DNA of 64,000 bases, from positions 4,774,001 to 4,838,000 of the forward strand of contig NZ_CP043342.1 of NCBI RefSeq assembly GCF_003594935.2, given 5' to 3'. Both the position numbers and the translations under genes were made by a program. The notes below the pieces were generated by a model. It worked only from the letters and a program-made list of their open reading frames with translations, was not told where the DNA came from and ran no database searches. Position 1 is the first letter of the stretch; every line of letters starts with the position of its first letter. Positions 8,034 through 16,595 of this stretch are shown here, piece after piece. This DNA is from Enterobacter huaxiensis. Its GTDB lineage: Bacteria; Pseudomonadota; Gammaproteobacteria; Enterobacterales; Enterobacteriaceae.

Positions 8034-8864
8034 ATGCAGACCATCACCACCTCCTGGTTCGTCCAGGGCATGATCAAAGCCACCTCCGACGCCTGGCTGA
8101 AGGGCTGGGACGAGCGCAACGGCGGCAACCTGACGCTGCGCCTGGACGACGCGGATATCGAGCCTTTCGCGGCCGATTTCCACCAGAAGCCGCGCTATAT
8201 CGCGCTGAGCCAGCCGATGCCGCTGCTCGCCAACACGCCGTTTATCGTCACCGGTTCCGGCAAGTTCTTCCGCAACGTGCAGCTCGACCCGCAGGCCAAC
8301 CTCGGCGTGGTGAAGGTGGACAGCGACGGCGCGGGCTACCACATTCTGTGGGGCCTGACGGACGAAGCGGTGCCAACCTCTGAGCTGCCGGCGCACTTCC
8401 TCTCCCACTGCGAGCGCATCAAGGCGACCAACGGCAAAGACCGCGTGATCATGCACTGTCACGCCACCAACCTGATCGCCCTGACCTATGTGCTGGAAAA
8501 CAGCGCTGATTTTATTACCCGCAAGCTGTGGGAAGGCAGCACCGAGTGTCTGGTGGTGTTCCCGGACGGCGTCGGCATTCTGCCGTGGATGGTGCCGGGT
8601 ACCGACGAAATCGGCCAGGCGACCGCCGTGGATATGCAAAAGCATTCTCTGGTGCTGTGGCCGTTCCACGGCGTCTTCGGCAGCGGCCCGACGCTGGATG
8701 AAACCTTTGGCCTGATCGACACCGCCGAGAAATCCGCAGAGGTGCTGGTGAAGGTCTACTCCATGGGCGGCATGAAGCAGACCATCACCCGGGAAGAGCT
8801 GATCGCCCTGGGCAAACGCTTTGGCGTCACCCCGATGCAGTCCGCGTTAGATCTGTACAAATAA
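8034..8864 (+). CDS. rhaD: L-rhamnulose-1-phosphate aldolase
   Basis: This class II, zinc-dependent aldolase of 276 residues splits rhamnulose-1-phosphate into DHAP and L-lactaldehyde. The ATG at 8034 places the known active-site residues at the same numbers as in E. coli: Glu117, His141, His143 and His212. The upstream ATG at 8025 would have its purine-rich stretch only one base away, so it is less likely. The gene follows rhaA after the palindromic repeat pair and precedes the rhamnose ABC importer. Confidence 0.96.
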   Translation: MQTITTSWFVQGMIKATSDAWLKGWDERNGGNLTLRLDDADIEPFAADFHQKPRYIALSQPMPLLANTPFIVTGSGKFFRNVQLDPQANLGVVKVDSDGAGYHILWGLTDEAVPTSELPAHFLSHCERIKATNGKDRVIMHCHATNLIALTYVLENSADFITRKLWEGSTECLVVFPDGVGILPWMVPGTDEIGQATAVDMQKHSLVLWPFHGVFGSGPTLDETFGLIDTAEKSAEVLVKVYSMGGMKQTITREELIALGKRFGVTPMQSALDLYK

Positions 8865-8872
8865 CAACATCG

Positions 8873-8896
8873 CGCCCCGCTCACCGAGACGGGGCG
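8873..8896 (+). terminator. Intercistronic hairpin after rhaD
   Basis: A perfect 7-bp GC stem (8873-8879 with 8890-8896) lies just after rhaD. It has no T tract, so it is more likely an mRNA stabiliser or partial terminator than a full stop. Confidence 0.45.
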
Positions 8897-8946
8897 AAAA
8901 CCACCTGCAATCCCTACAACTAACTCAAGTCAGTGGAGTAAAAGCA

Positions 8947-9933
8947 ATGAAAATAAAGACAAGCTTGATCCTCACCGTTGCCGCTCTGGCGTTGTCCGGT
9001 TCCGCTTTAGCAGAAGTGAAAATCGCCCTGGTGGCGAAGTCCTTGGGGAATGGATTCTTCGAAGCAGCGAACGTCGGCGCGCAGGAGGCGGCCAAAGAGT
9101 TAGGCGATGTAAAAGTGATTTATACCGGCCCGACCACCACCACGGCGGAAGCGCAGATCGAGGTGCTGAACGGGCTGATCGCTCAGGGCGTGGATGCGAT
9201 CGCGATTTCCGCGAACGATCCGGACGCCCTGGTTCCGGTACTGAAAAAAGCGATGCAGCGCGGCATTAAAGTAGTCTCGTGGGATTCCGGGGTGGCGAAA
9301 GCCGGACGCCAGATCCACCTGAACCCGTCGAACAACGCCCTGATTGGCGAAACCAACGTTAAGCTCGCCGCCGACGCGCTGAAGGCGCTGAACGTAGAGA
9401 AAGGCGACGTCGCGGTACTGAGCGCCACGCCAACGTCAACAAACCAGAACACCTGGATTGCAGAGATGAAAAAGGTGCTGCCGCAGTATCCCTCCGTCAA
9501 TCTGGTGACCGTGGCCTACGGGGACGATCTCTCTGATAAAAGCTACCGAGAGACGGTCGGCCTGCTGAAAACCTACCCTGATTTGAAAGTGATTGTCTCG
9601 CCGTCGTCCGTCGGCATTGTTGCCGCCGCGCAGGCGGTTAAAGACCAGGGCAAGATCGGCAAAGTATACGTCACCGGGCTAGGCCTGCCCTCTGAGATGG
9701 CGGGCGCGGTGAAGTCCGGTGCGAGCAAAAGCTTTGCCATCTGGAACCCGATTGACCTGGGCTATGCGGCAACCTACCTGGCGGATGACCTGGTGAAAGG
9801 CACCGCCACGAAGGGCGAGGCCAGCATGGGCAAGCTGGGCAAAGTGAAGCTGGATGCCGACGGCAACGGGGCAATGGCCGAGCCGTTCGTCTACGATGCC
9901 AGCAATATTGATAAGTTCTCGAAAATCTTTTGA
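8947..9933 (+). CDS. Rhamnose ABC transporter, periplasmic binding protein
   Basis: This is a 328-residue periplasmic sugar-binding protein of the ribose/rhamnose type. Residues 1-22 form a signal peptide (MKIKTS, hydrophobic core, SALA cleavage site) before EVKIALVAKSLGNGFFEA. The mature part has the two-lobed type I fold signature, with repeated Ala-Ile-Ser-Asn-Asp sugar-contact segments. It resembles the rhizobial rhamnose-binding protein RhaS (unrelated to the AraC regulator of that name; therefore no symbol is given). It lies between rhaD and the ATPase and permease genes, which supports rhamnose as substrate. The inverted repeat pair immediately downstream may protect its mRNA 3' end, as is common for binding-protein genes made in excess. 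Confidence 0.9.
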   Translation: MKIKTSLILTVAALALSGSALAEVKIALVAKSLGNGFFEAANVGAQEAAKELGDVKVIYTGPTTTTAEAQIEVLNGLIAQGVDAIAISANDPDALVPVLKKAMQRGIKVVSWDSGVAKAGRQIHLNPSNNALIGETNVKLAADALKALNVEKGDVAVLSATPTSTNQNTWIAEMKKVLPQYPSVNLVTVAYGDDLSDKSYRETVGLLKTYPDLKVIVSPSSVGIVAAAQAVKDQGKIGKVYVTGLGLPSEMAGAVKSGASKSFAIWNPIDLGYAATYLADDLVKGTATKGEASMGKLGKVKLDADGNGAMAEPFVYDASNIDKFSKIF

Positions 9934-9941
9934 TCCTTTCC

Positions 9942-10023
9942 CCCTCTCCCTGTGGGAGAGGGCCGGGGTGAGGGCATCAGGCCGCATTTCCCCTCACCCT
10001 AGCCCTCTCCCGAGGGGAGAGGG
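9942..10023. repeat. Second inverted pair of the 33-bp palindromic element
   Basis: Copies at 9942-9974 and 9991-10023 face each other across a 16-bp spacer. They fill the gap between the binding-protein gene and the ATPase gene. They match the 7924-7999 pair closely, giving four copies within 2.1 kb, all in one operon. Confidence 0.85.
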
Positions 10024-10042
10024 AATACTACGGAGAACTATC

Positions 10043-11545
10043 ATGACCCCATTGCTACAGCTTTCCGGCATCACCAAGGTGTTCCCCGGCGTGCGTGCCC
10101 TTGAGAACGTGCAGCTTGCGCTCTGGCCCGGCAAAGTGACGGCGCTTATCGGCGAAAACGGCGCGGGCAAGTCGACGCTGGTCAAAGTGATGACCGGCAT
10201 ATACCAGCCCGACGAGGGCGAAATCCTCTATAAGGCGATCCCCGTTCATCTCCCGACGCCGGAATCGGCGCATAAGATCGGCATTACCGCTATTCATCAG
10301 GAAACCGTCCTGTTCGATGAGCTCTCGGTCACCGAAAATATCTTTGTTGGTCAGTACCTGCACACGGGCTTTTTTAAAAAGCTCGACTGGCCGGAGATGC
10401 ACCGCCGGGCGCAGGCGATCCTCACCCGGCTTGAGGTGCAAATCGACCCGCGCGCGACGCTGAAAACCCTGAGCATCGCCCAGCGCCATATGGTTGCCAT
10501 CGCCCGCGCGCTGTCGTTTGAGGCGCAGGTCGTCATTCTCGATGAACCGACGGCGGCCCTGTCGCAGCATGAAATTCTCGAGTTTTACCACATCGTTGAG
10601 CGCCTGAAGCAGGAGGGCAAGGCCATCCTGTTTATCTCCCACAAGTTCGACGAGATCTTCGAGCTTGCAGACCACTACACCATCCTGCGCGACGGCGCGT
10701 TCGTCGGAGAAGGCGCGATGAGTGCGATAACCGAAGAGCGGATGGTGTCGATGATGGTCGGGCGCGCCATCACCCAGACCTTCCCGAAAACGGAGTGCGA
10801 AAAAGGCGAGACGGTGCTGGAGGTAAAGAACCTCTGCCACCCGACCGAGTTCGCCAACATCTCCTTCTCCCTGCGTAAAGGGGAAATTCTCGGCTTCTAC
10901 GGGCTGGTGGGCGCCGGGCGTACCGAGCTGATGCAGGCGCTTTCCGGCGTCACGCGGCCGTCGTCGGGCGAAATTATCCTCAACGGCCAGCCTCAGCGCT
11001 TTCGCCAGCCTGCGGATGCGATCAAAGCCGGTATCGTCTGCGTGCCGGAAGAGCGGCAGAAGCAGGGCGCGATTATCGAGCTGCCGATTGCCCAGAACAT
11101 CAGCCTGCCGCAGCTCGGCAAGCTCAACCCAAACGGCGTGCTGCACGACGACCGCGAGTGGCGGCTGGCGGACGACTACGCCAGGCGCCTGCAGGTAAAA
11201 GCCTTTAGCTGGAAGCAGGCGGTGGAAACGCTCTCCGGCGGCAACCAGCAAAAGGTGGTTATCGCTAAGTGGCTGGCAACGCATCCTGACGTGATCATCC
11301 TCGATGAGCCGACAAAAGGCATCGATATCGGCTCAAAGGCAGCCGTTCATCACTTTATGTCCGAACTGGTCGGCCAGGGGCTGGCGGTGATAATGGTCTC
11401 CTCCGAACTGCCGGAAGTGATGGGCATGGCGGACCGCATCATCGTGATGCACGAAGGGCTGATGGTGGCCGAATACCGGGCGGGTGACGCGACGGCGGAA
11501 ACCATCGTCAGCGCCGCCAGCGGTGCAAAACAGGAGGCGGCATAA
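10043..11545 (+). CDS. Rhamnose ABC transporter, ATP-binding protein
   Basis: This 500-residue sugar ABC ATPase has two fused nucleotide-binding domains, as in RbsA and XylG. The first has Walker A GENGAGKST (37-45), a switch region and Walker B VVILDEPTAAL. The second has the altered Walker A GLVGAGRTEL, the signature LSGGNQQKVV and Walker B VIILDEPTKGID. The ATG at 10043 follows CGGAGAACTATC; an open frame upstream runs through the repeat and is ignored. It works with the two permeases and the upstream binding protein at the inner membrane. Its stop overlaps the next ATG (TAATG). Confidence 0.93.
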   Translation: MTPLLQLSGITKVFPGVRALENVQLALWPGKVTALIGENGAGKSTLVKVMTGIYQPDEGEILYKAIPVHLPTPESAHKIGITAIHQETVLFDELSVTENIFVGQYLHTGFFKKLDWPEMHRRAQAILTRLEVQIDPRATLKTLSIAQRHMVAIARALSFEAQVVILDEPTAALSQHEILEFYHIVERLKQEGKAILFISHKFDEIFELADHYTILRDGAFVGEGAMSAITEERMVSMMVGRAITQTFPKTECEKGETVLEVKNLCHPTEFANISFSLRKGEILGFYGLVGAGRTELMQALSGVTRPSSGEIILNGQPQRFRQPADAIKAGIVCVPEERQKQGAIIELPIAQNISLPQLGKLNPNGVLHDDREWRLADDYARRLQVKAFSWKQAVETLSGGNQQKVVIAKWLATHPDVIILDEPTKGIDIGSKAAVHHFMSELVGQGLAVIMVSSELPEVMGMADRIIVMHEGLMVAEYRAGDATAETIVSAASGAKQEAA

Positions 11546-12549
11546 TGCTTAGTTCACTGTTAAAACACCGCGAAGCCCTGCTGGGCGCGGTGATTGTGCT
11601 GATGGTCGTCGCCATCGGCAGCCGCGTGCCGTCGTTTGTTGCGCCGGGCAACCTGGTGGAGATGTTTAACGACACCGCCATTCTGATCGTCCTCGCGCTC
11701 GGGCAGATGATGGTGCTGCTCACCAAAGGTATCGACCTGTCGATGGCGGCCAACCTGGCGCTGACGGGGATGATTGTCGCCCTGATTAACTTCCACTATC
11801 CGCACGTGCCCGTCTGGGCGCTGCCGATCCTCGCGAGCGTACTCGGGCTGCTGATGGGCGCGGTTAACGGCCTGCTGGTGTGGAAGCTGGGCATTCCGGC
11901 GATTGTGGTAACGCTCGGGACCATGAGCATCTACCGCGGGATTATCTTTTTGCTCTCCGGCGGCGGCTGGGTGAACGCCAACCAGATGAGCGCGGACTTC
12001 CTCGGCCTGCCGCGCGCCTCCGTGCTGGGCCTGCCGGTGCTGAGCTGGTGCGCCGTGGCCGCGCTGCTGCTGGTGGGTTACTTCCTGCGCTACAGCCGTA
12101 CCGGACGGGCGCTGTACACCGCGGGCGGCAACGCTACGGCGGCGTACTACACCGGGATTAACGCCGGGAAAATGCAGTTCGTCAGCTTCTGCCTCTCCGG
12201 GCTGCTGGCCGGGTTCTGCGGGTATCTGTGGATTTCGCGCTTTGCGGTGGCCTATGTCGACGTGGCGAACGGCTTTGAGCTGCAGGTGGTCGCCGCCTGC
12301 GTGATTGGCGGGATCAGCACCATGGGCGGCACCGGGCGCGTGCTTGGCTGCCTGTTCGGCGCGCTGTTTCTCGGCGTCATCAACAACGCCCTGCCGGTGA
12401 TCGGCGTCTCCCCGTTCTGGCAGATGGCAATTTCCGGCACGGTGATCGTCATTGCGGTGCTGCTGAACGAGCGCGGCAGCAGGCGTAAAGGCCGGCTGAT
12501 TCTGCGCGACGCGGCGCTGGCTCGTCAGAAACTGGCGGTGAAATTATGA
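11545..12549 (+). CDS. Rhamnose ABC transporter, permease 1
   Basis: This is a 334-residue integral membrane protein of the BPD_transp_2 (RbsC/AraH) family with about ten hydrophobic segments and the family-typical KGIDLSMAANLALTGM segment. It forms half of the importer channel; the second permease follows with a 4-bp ATGA overlap. The overlap at both ends means the ATPase and both permeases are translated together. Substrate specificity is inferred from operon position between rhaD and rhaM. Confidence 0.9.
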   Translation: MLSSLLKHREALLGAVIVLMVVAIGSRVPSFVAPGNLVEMFNDTAILIVLALGQMMVLLTKGIDLSMAANLALTGMIVALINFHYPHVPVWALPILASVLGLLMGAVNGLLVWKLGIPAIVVTLGTMSIYRGIIFLLSGGGWVNANQMSADFLGLPRASVLGLPVLSWCAVAALLLVGYFLRYSRTGRALYTAGGNATAAYYTGINAGKMQFVSFCLSGLLAGFCGYLWISRFAVAYVDVANGFELQVVAACVIGGISTMGGTGRVLGCLFGALFLGVINNALPVIGVSPFWQMAISGTVIVIAVLLNERGSRRKGRLILRDAALARQKLAVKL

Positions 12550-13553
12550 GCAAAATGATGACCTCTGAAGAGATCAAAAACGTGCCTGCTGCGCCAGGCA
12601 TTTTCCAGCGCCTGCTGTGCTGGGAAGGCTTCCTTCTGGCGGTGACGCTGGCGGTATTTGTGGTGAACGCCCTCGCCTCGCCCTACTTCCTCAACGTCTG
12701 GAATCTCTCCGACGCGACGTTCAACTTTACCGAAAAGGCGATCGTCGTGTTGCCGATGGCGATGCTGATCGTCGCCCGGGAAATTGACCTGTCGGTGGCG
12801 TCCACCATCGCGCTTAGCTCCACGGTAATGGGCTTCTGCGCGGCGGCGGGGGTGGATACGCCGCTGCTGGTCTGCGTCGGGCTGGGCGTGGGGCTGCTGT
12901 GCGGACTGTTCAACGGCATTCTGGTGACGCGCTTTAACCTGTCGTCCATCGTTATCACCATCGGCACCATGAGCCTGTACCGCGGGATCACCTACATCCT
13001 GCTCGGCGATAAGGCGCTGAACAGCTACCCGGAGAGCTTCGCCTGGTTCGGGCAGGGCTACGTCTGGGGCGCGCTGTCGTTTGAGTTCGCGCTGTTTATC
13101 GTGCTGGCTGCGGTATTTGCCTTTGTGCTGCACCGCACCAACTTTGGCCGCCGCACCTACGCCATCGGCAATAACCCGACCGGCGCGTGGTACTCCGGCA
13201 TCAACGTCAAGCGCCACAGCCTGATCCTGTTCGCGCTGGTGGGGCTGATGTCCGGCCTGGCGTCGGTGCTGCTCACCTCGCGCCTGGGCAGCACGCGCCC
13301 GACGATCGCGATGGGCTGGGAGCTGGCGGTAGTGACGATGGCGGTGCTCGGCGGCGTCAATATTCTCGGCGGGTCCGGCAGCATGGTGGGCGTGATTATC
13401 GCCGCCTTCCTGATGGGGCTGGTGACCTTTGGCCTGAGCCTGCTTAACGTGCCCGGCATCGTGATGTCGGTGATTATCGGCGCGATGCTGATCGTGGTGA
13501 TTTCGCTGCCGATTATTACCCGCCGGGTGATGCAGCGAAGACGGATCTCATAG
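12546..13553 (+). CDS. Rhamnose ABC transporter, permease 2
   Basis: This 335-residue membrane protein belongs to the same BPD_transp_2 family as its neighbour and has the parallel motif REIDLSVASTIALSSTVMG (about 79-97). Two different permeases imply a heterodimeric channel, as in rhizobial RhaP/RhaQ. It is the last gene of the transporter; its TAG stop is the first part of a REP unit, after which the lactaldehyde reductase gene begins. No other start is credible because the ATG overlaps the upstream stop. Confidence 0.9.
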   Translation: MSKMMTSEEIKNVPAAPGIFQRLLCWEGFLLAVTLAVFVVNALASPYFLNVWNLSDATFNFTEKAIVVLPMAMLIVAREIDLSVASTIALSSTVMGFCAAAGVDTPLLVCVGLGVGLLCGLFNGILVTRFNLSSIVITIGTMSLYRGITYILLGDKALNSYPESFAWFGQGYVWGALSFEFALFIVLAAVFAFVLHRTNFGRRTYAIGNNPTGAWYSGINVKRHSLILFALVGLMSGLASVLLTSRLGSTRPTIAMGWELAVVTMAVLGGVNILGGSGSMVGVIIAAFLMGLVTFGLSLLNVPGIVMSVIIGAMLIVVISLPIITRRVMQRRRIS

Positions 13554-13619
13554 CCGGGTGGCACTGCGTTTACCCGGCCTGCTTAACCGTAGGCCCGCGC
13601 AAGCGCAGCGCCGCCGGGC
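13553..13619. repeat. Pair of REP elements between permease 2 and the reductase gene
   Basis: Opposed REP units occupy 13553-13582 and 13589-13619, a BIME-like arrangement. They lie inside the presumed rha transcript. Confidence 0.8.
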
Positions 13620-13650
13620 ATAAAAATCACAGTAATTAAGGAGAATTATC

Positions 13651-14799
13651 ATGAGCTTTATGTTGGCGCTTCCCAAAATCAGCCTTCACGGCGCGGGCGC
13701 AATCGGCGATATGGTCAACCTGGTGGCAAACAAGCAGTGGGGCAAAGCGCTGGTTGTCACCGACGGCCAGCTGGTAAAACTCGGCCTGCTCGACAGCCTG
13801 TTTACCGCGCTGGACGCCCATCAGATGTCGTATCACCTGTTCGATGAGGTCTTCCCGAACCCGACGGAGGCGCTGGTGCAGAAAGGCTATGCGGCATATC
13901 AGGACGCGGAGTGTGATTACGTGATTGCCTTCGGCGGCGGCAGCCCGATTGATACCGCAAAGGCAATCAAAATCCTCACCGCCAACCCCGGTCCGTCAAC
14001 CGATTACTCCGGCGTCGGCAAGGTGAAAAACGCGGGCGTGCCGCTGGTGGCGATCAACACCACCGCAGGCACGGCGGCGGAGATGACCAGCAACGCGGTG
14101 ATTATTGATTCCGCGCGGCAGGTGAAAGAGGTGATCATCGACCCGAACATCATCCCGGATATCGCCGTGGACGATGCCAGCGTGATGCTCGATATTCCGG
14201 CCTCCGTGACCGCCGCAACCGGTATGGATGCGCTAACCCACGCCATTGAAGCCTACGTCTCCGTCGGGGCGCACCCGCTGACCGACGCCAACGCGCTGGA
14301 AGCCATTCGCCTGATCAATCTCTGGCTGCCGAAAGCGGTAGAGGACGGGCATAGCCTGGAAGCGCGCGAGCAGATGGCGTTTGGCCAGTATCTGGCGGGC
14401 ATGGCGTTTAACAGCGCTGGCCTTGGCCTCGTTCACGCCCTGGCGCACCAGCCGGGGGCGACGCACAACCTGCCGCACGGCGTGTGCAACGCCATCCTGC
14501 TGCCGATCATCGAAAACTTTAACCGCCCGAACGCGGTGGCCCGCTTCGCCCGCGTGGCGCAGGCGATGGGCGTTGATACGCGCGGCATGAGCGACGAAGC
14601 CGCCAGCATGTCGGCTATTCAGGCGATTCGCGACCTGAGCGCTCGCGTCGGCATTCCGTCCGGCTTCAGCCAGCTCGGCGTGACCAAAGCGGATATTGAA
14701 GGCTGGCTGGATAAAGCCCTCGCCGACCCGTGCGCGCCGTGTAACCCGCGCACCGCCAGCCGCGACGAGGTCCGCGAGCTGTACCTGGAGGCACTATGA
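13651..14799 (+). CDS. fucO: Iron-dependent lactaldehyde reductase (FucO-like)
   Basis: This 382-residue group III iron-dependent alcohol dehydrogenase is closest in type to FucO (L-1,2-propanediol oxidoreductase). It would reduce the lactaldehyde made by RhaD to 1,2-propanediol with NADH, regenerating NAD when oxygen is absent. The NAD-binding GGGSPID is at 95-101. The iron ligands are Asp193, His197, His262 and His276, in GMDALTHAIE and LVHALAHQPGATHNLPHG. In E. coli the fuc-operon copy serves both pathways; here a copy sits in the rha cluster. RBS AAGGAG is nine bases upstream. The stop overlaps rhaM as ATGA. The symbol is by family; it is probably a rha-dedicated paralogue. Confidence 0.88.
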   Translation: MSFMLALPKISLHGAGAIGDMVNLVANKQWGKALVVTDGQLVKLGLLDSLFTALDAHQMSYHLFDEVFPNPTEALVQKGYAAYQDAECDYVIAFGGGSPIDTAKAIKILTANPGPSTDYSGVGKVKNAGVPLVAINTTAGTAAEMTSNAVIIDSARQVKEVIIDPNIIPDIAVDDASVMLDIPASVTAATGMDALTHAIEAYVSVGAHPLTDANALEAIRLINLWLPKAVEDGHSLEAREQMAFGQYLAGMAFNSAGLGLVHALAHQPGATHNLPHGVCNAILLPIIENFNRPNAVARFARVAQAMGVDTRGMSDEAASMSAIQAIRDLSARVGIPSGFSQLGVTKADIEGWLDKALADPCAPCNPRTASRDEVRELYLEAL

Positions 14800-15110
14800 T
14801 CCGCAAAGCGTTTGTGATGCAGGTAAACCCGGAGGCGCACGAGGAGTACGCGCGTCGCCATAATCCCATCTGGCCCGAGCTGGAAGCGGTGCTGAAAGCC
14901 CACGGCGCGCACCACTACGCCATTTACCTCGACAAAGCCCGCAGCCTGCTGTTTGCAACCGTGGAGATTGAATCGGAGGAGCGCTGGAACGCGGTGGCAA
15001 ACACCGACGTCTGCCAGCGCTGGTGGAAACATATGGGTGACGTTATGCCGTCGAACCCGGACAACAGCCCGGTGAGCGCGGCGCTGAAAGAGGTGTTTTA
15101 CCTGGACTGA
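14796..15110 (+). CDS. rhaM: L-rhamnose mutarotase
   Basis: This 104-residue ferredoxin-like-fold enzyme equilibrates alpha and beta L-rhamnose so that the isomerase gets its preferred anomer. The residues known to matter are present: Tyr18 and His22 in EEYARRHNPIW, and Trp76-Trp77 in CQRWWKHMGDVMPSN. It has full family length. The ATG overlaps the upstream stop by four bases, and a strong terminator follows, so rhaM closes the rha operon. Confidence 0.95.
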   Translation: MIRKAFVMQVNPEAHEEYARRHNPIWPELEAVLKAHGAHHYAIYLDKARSLLFATVEIESEERWNAVANTDVCQRWWKHMGDVMPSNPDNSPVSAALKEVFYLD

Positions 15111-15154
15111 TTTCCGTCGTTTTCATCAAAATATGCGCATGCTCGCATTTCTCA

Positions 15155-15180
15155 AAAACCCCTGACTTACCAGGGGTTTT
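15155..15180 (+). terminator. Rho-independent terminator after rhaM
   Basis: A 10-bp perfect stem (AAAACCCCTG with CAGGGGTTTT), 6-base loop, ends in TTTT. It separates the rha operon from the GH4/PTS cassette. Confidence 0.85.
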
Positions 15181-15219
15181 GCTATTGAATGCTAAACGCC
15201 CTGTGTTAATTTCACCCAA

Positions 15220-15237
15220 AACTGGCATACGCCAGTT
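15220..15237. promoter_or_regulatory. Candidate operator for the GH4/PTS cassette
   Basis: A perfect palindrome AACTGGC-ATAC-GCCAGTT lies 20 bases upstream of the GH4 ATG and just before its ribosome site. A partial half-site AACTGCC is seen near the start of the GntR gene. It is a plausible target of the GntR regulator encoded downstream, but could also act as an mRNA hairpin. Confidence 0.55.
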
Positions 15238-15256
15238 AATCATGGAGTGATTTAAT

Positions 15257-16567
15257 ATGGCTGATTTAAAGGTTGTTACCCTTGGCGGTGGTTCAGGATA
15301 TACCCCGGAGCTCATCGACGGATTTATTCGCCGTCACCACGAGCTGCCGGTTAGCGAATACTGGCTGGTGGATATCGAAGCGGGTAAAGAGAAGCTGGAC
15401 ATTGTCGGCGCGCTGGCCCAGCGCATGGTGAAGAAAGCGGGCATCAGCATGACCGTGCACCTGACCACGGATCTGGACGCCGCCCTGAAGGGCGCTAGCT
15501 TTGTGACCACGCAAATTCGGGTGGGCCAGCTGGCAGCGCGAATTCAGGATGAAAAAATTCCGTTACGTTACGGCGTGCTCGGCCAGGAGACGACCGGACC
15601 TGGCGGGTTTATGAAAGCACAACGCACGATCCCCGTGCTGCTGGATTTATGTAAAAAAATGGAAAGGCTGTGCCCGGACGCATGGCTGATAAACTTCACC
15701 AATCCCGCAGGAATAGTCACAGAAGCGCTTGCGAAACATAGCCCCGTTAAGTCGATAGGCATTTGCAGCGGGGCGAACAGCATGATGCGCGACGTTGCGA
15801 AAGCCTATAGCGTTGACCGGGATGCAGTGAATGCGAGATTTATTGGCCTTAACCACCTGATTTTTGCCGACCGAATCAAAGTACAGGGTCAGGATCGCAC
15901 GGATGATTTTATTGAGAAACTGGCTCAGGGCGTGGGCCGACACAATCTAAAAAATATCCCGGATGTCGGGCTGCCTGCCGAATTCATCCGCGCCCTACGG
16001 CTCTACCCGCTCTCCTATTTAAAATATTACTATCTCAGCCGTGAAATGGTTGAACACGAGCTCGACGAGCTTAAGCACAGCGGCACGCGAGGAGAGCAGT
16101 CGCTTGCTATTGAAAAGTCGCTGTTTTGCCTTTACCGCGATACGACGCTGTGTGAAAAACCCGCGGCCCTCTCCGCCCGAGGCGGCGCGCTTTACTCCGA
16201 TACGGCCTGTTCCATCATCAGTTCGATTTACAACAATAAGCGTGAAATCCACATCGTTAACGTGCCGAACCAGGGCGCCACGCCCGATCTTCCCGATACC
16301 GCGGTCATTGAAACCAACGCCATGATCGACGCCAGCGGCGCGCATCCGCTGCGCTATGGGCCCCTTCCGCGCGCCGTCAGAGGATTGATTCAGAGCGTTA
16401 AAGCCTTTGAAGAGTTAACCGTTGAAGCCGCCGTCACGGGGGATCGTCGCACGGCGCTGCTGGCGCTGGCCTCACACCCGCTCGTGCCCTCCGTTGCCGT
16501 GGCGGAAGCAATCCTACGCGACTATCTCCACGAGAACCGCGATTTCCTACCGCAGTACGCGCGCTGA
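15257..16567 (+). CDS. GH4-family 6-phospho-glycosidase (ChbF/LicH-like)
   Basis: This is a 436-residue family 4 glycosidase, an NAD- and Mn-dependent class that opens phosphorylated disaccharides by oxidation-elimination. The dinucleotide loop LGGGSGYTPEL is at 9-19. NFTNPAG (146-152) and the metal ligands Cys170 and His200 (GLNH) are recognisable. The C-terminal block around CSIISSIYNNKREIHIVN matches E. coli ChbF in style. Oddity: the usual Cys-Asn-x-Pro is Cys-Ser-Gly-Ala here, so residue 171 is Ser. The ATG follows GGAGTGA. The next gene is a PTS IIC, which fits a phosphorylated substrate, probably a beta-glucoside or diacetylchitobiose-like sugar. The exact substrate is unknown. Confidence 0.85.
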   Translation: MADLKVVTLGGGSGYTPELIDGFIRRHHELPVSEYWLVDIEAGKEKLDIVGALAQRMVKKAGISMTVHLTTDLDAALKGASFVTTQIRVGQLAARIQDEKIPLRYGVLGQETTGPGGFMKAQRTIPVLLDLCKKMERLCPDAWLINFTNPAGIVTEALAKHSPVKSIGICSGANSMMRDVAKAYSVDRDAVNARFIGLNHLIFADRIKVQGQDRTDDFIEKLAQGVGRHNLKNIPDVGLPAEFIRALRLYPLSYLKYYYLSREMVEHELDELKHSGTRGEQSLAIEKSLFCLYRDTTLCEKPAALSARGGALYSDTACSIISSIYNNKREIHIVNVPNQGATPDLPDTAVIETNAMIDASGAHPLRYGPLPRAVRGLIQSVKAFEELTVEAAVTGDRRTALLALASHPLVPSVAVAEAILRDYLHENRDFLPQYAR

Positions 16568-16595
16568 TGCCCTCGGCTATCGACAGGGAGTTCAT

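Noticed and set aside
7924..10023. CRISPR array or ERIC elements
   Set aside because: Only four repeats in two inverted pairs, no regular spacers, and no match to the ERIC sequence.
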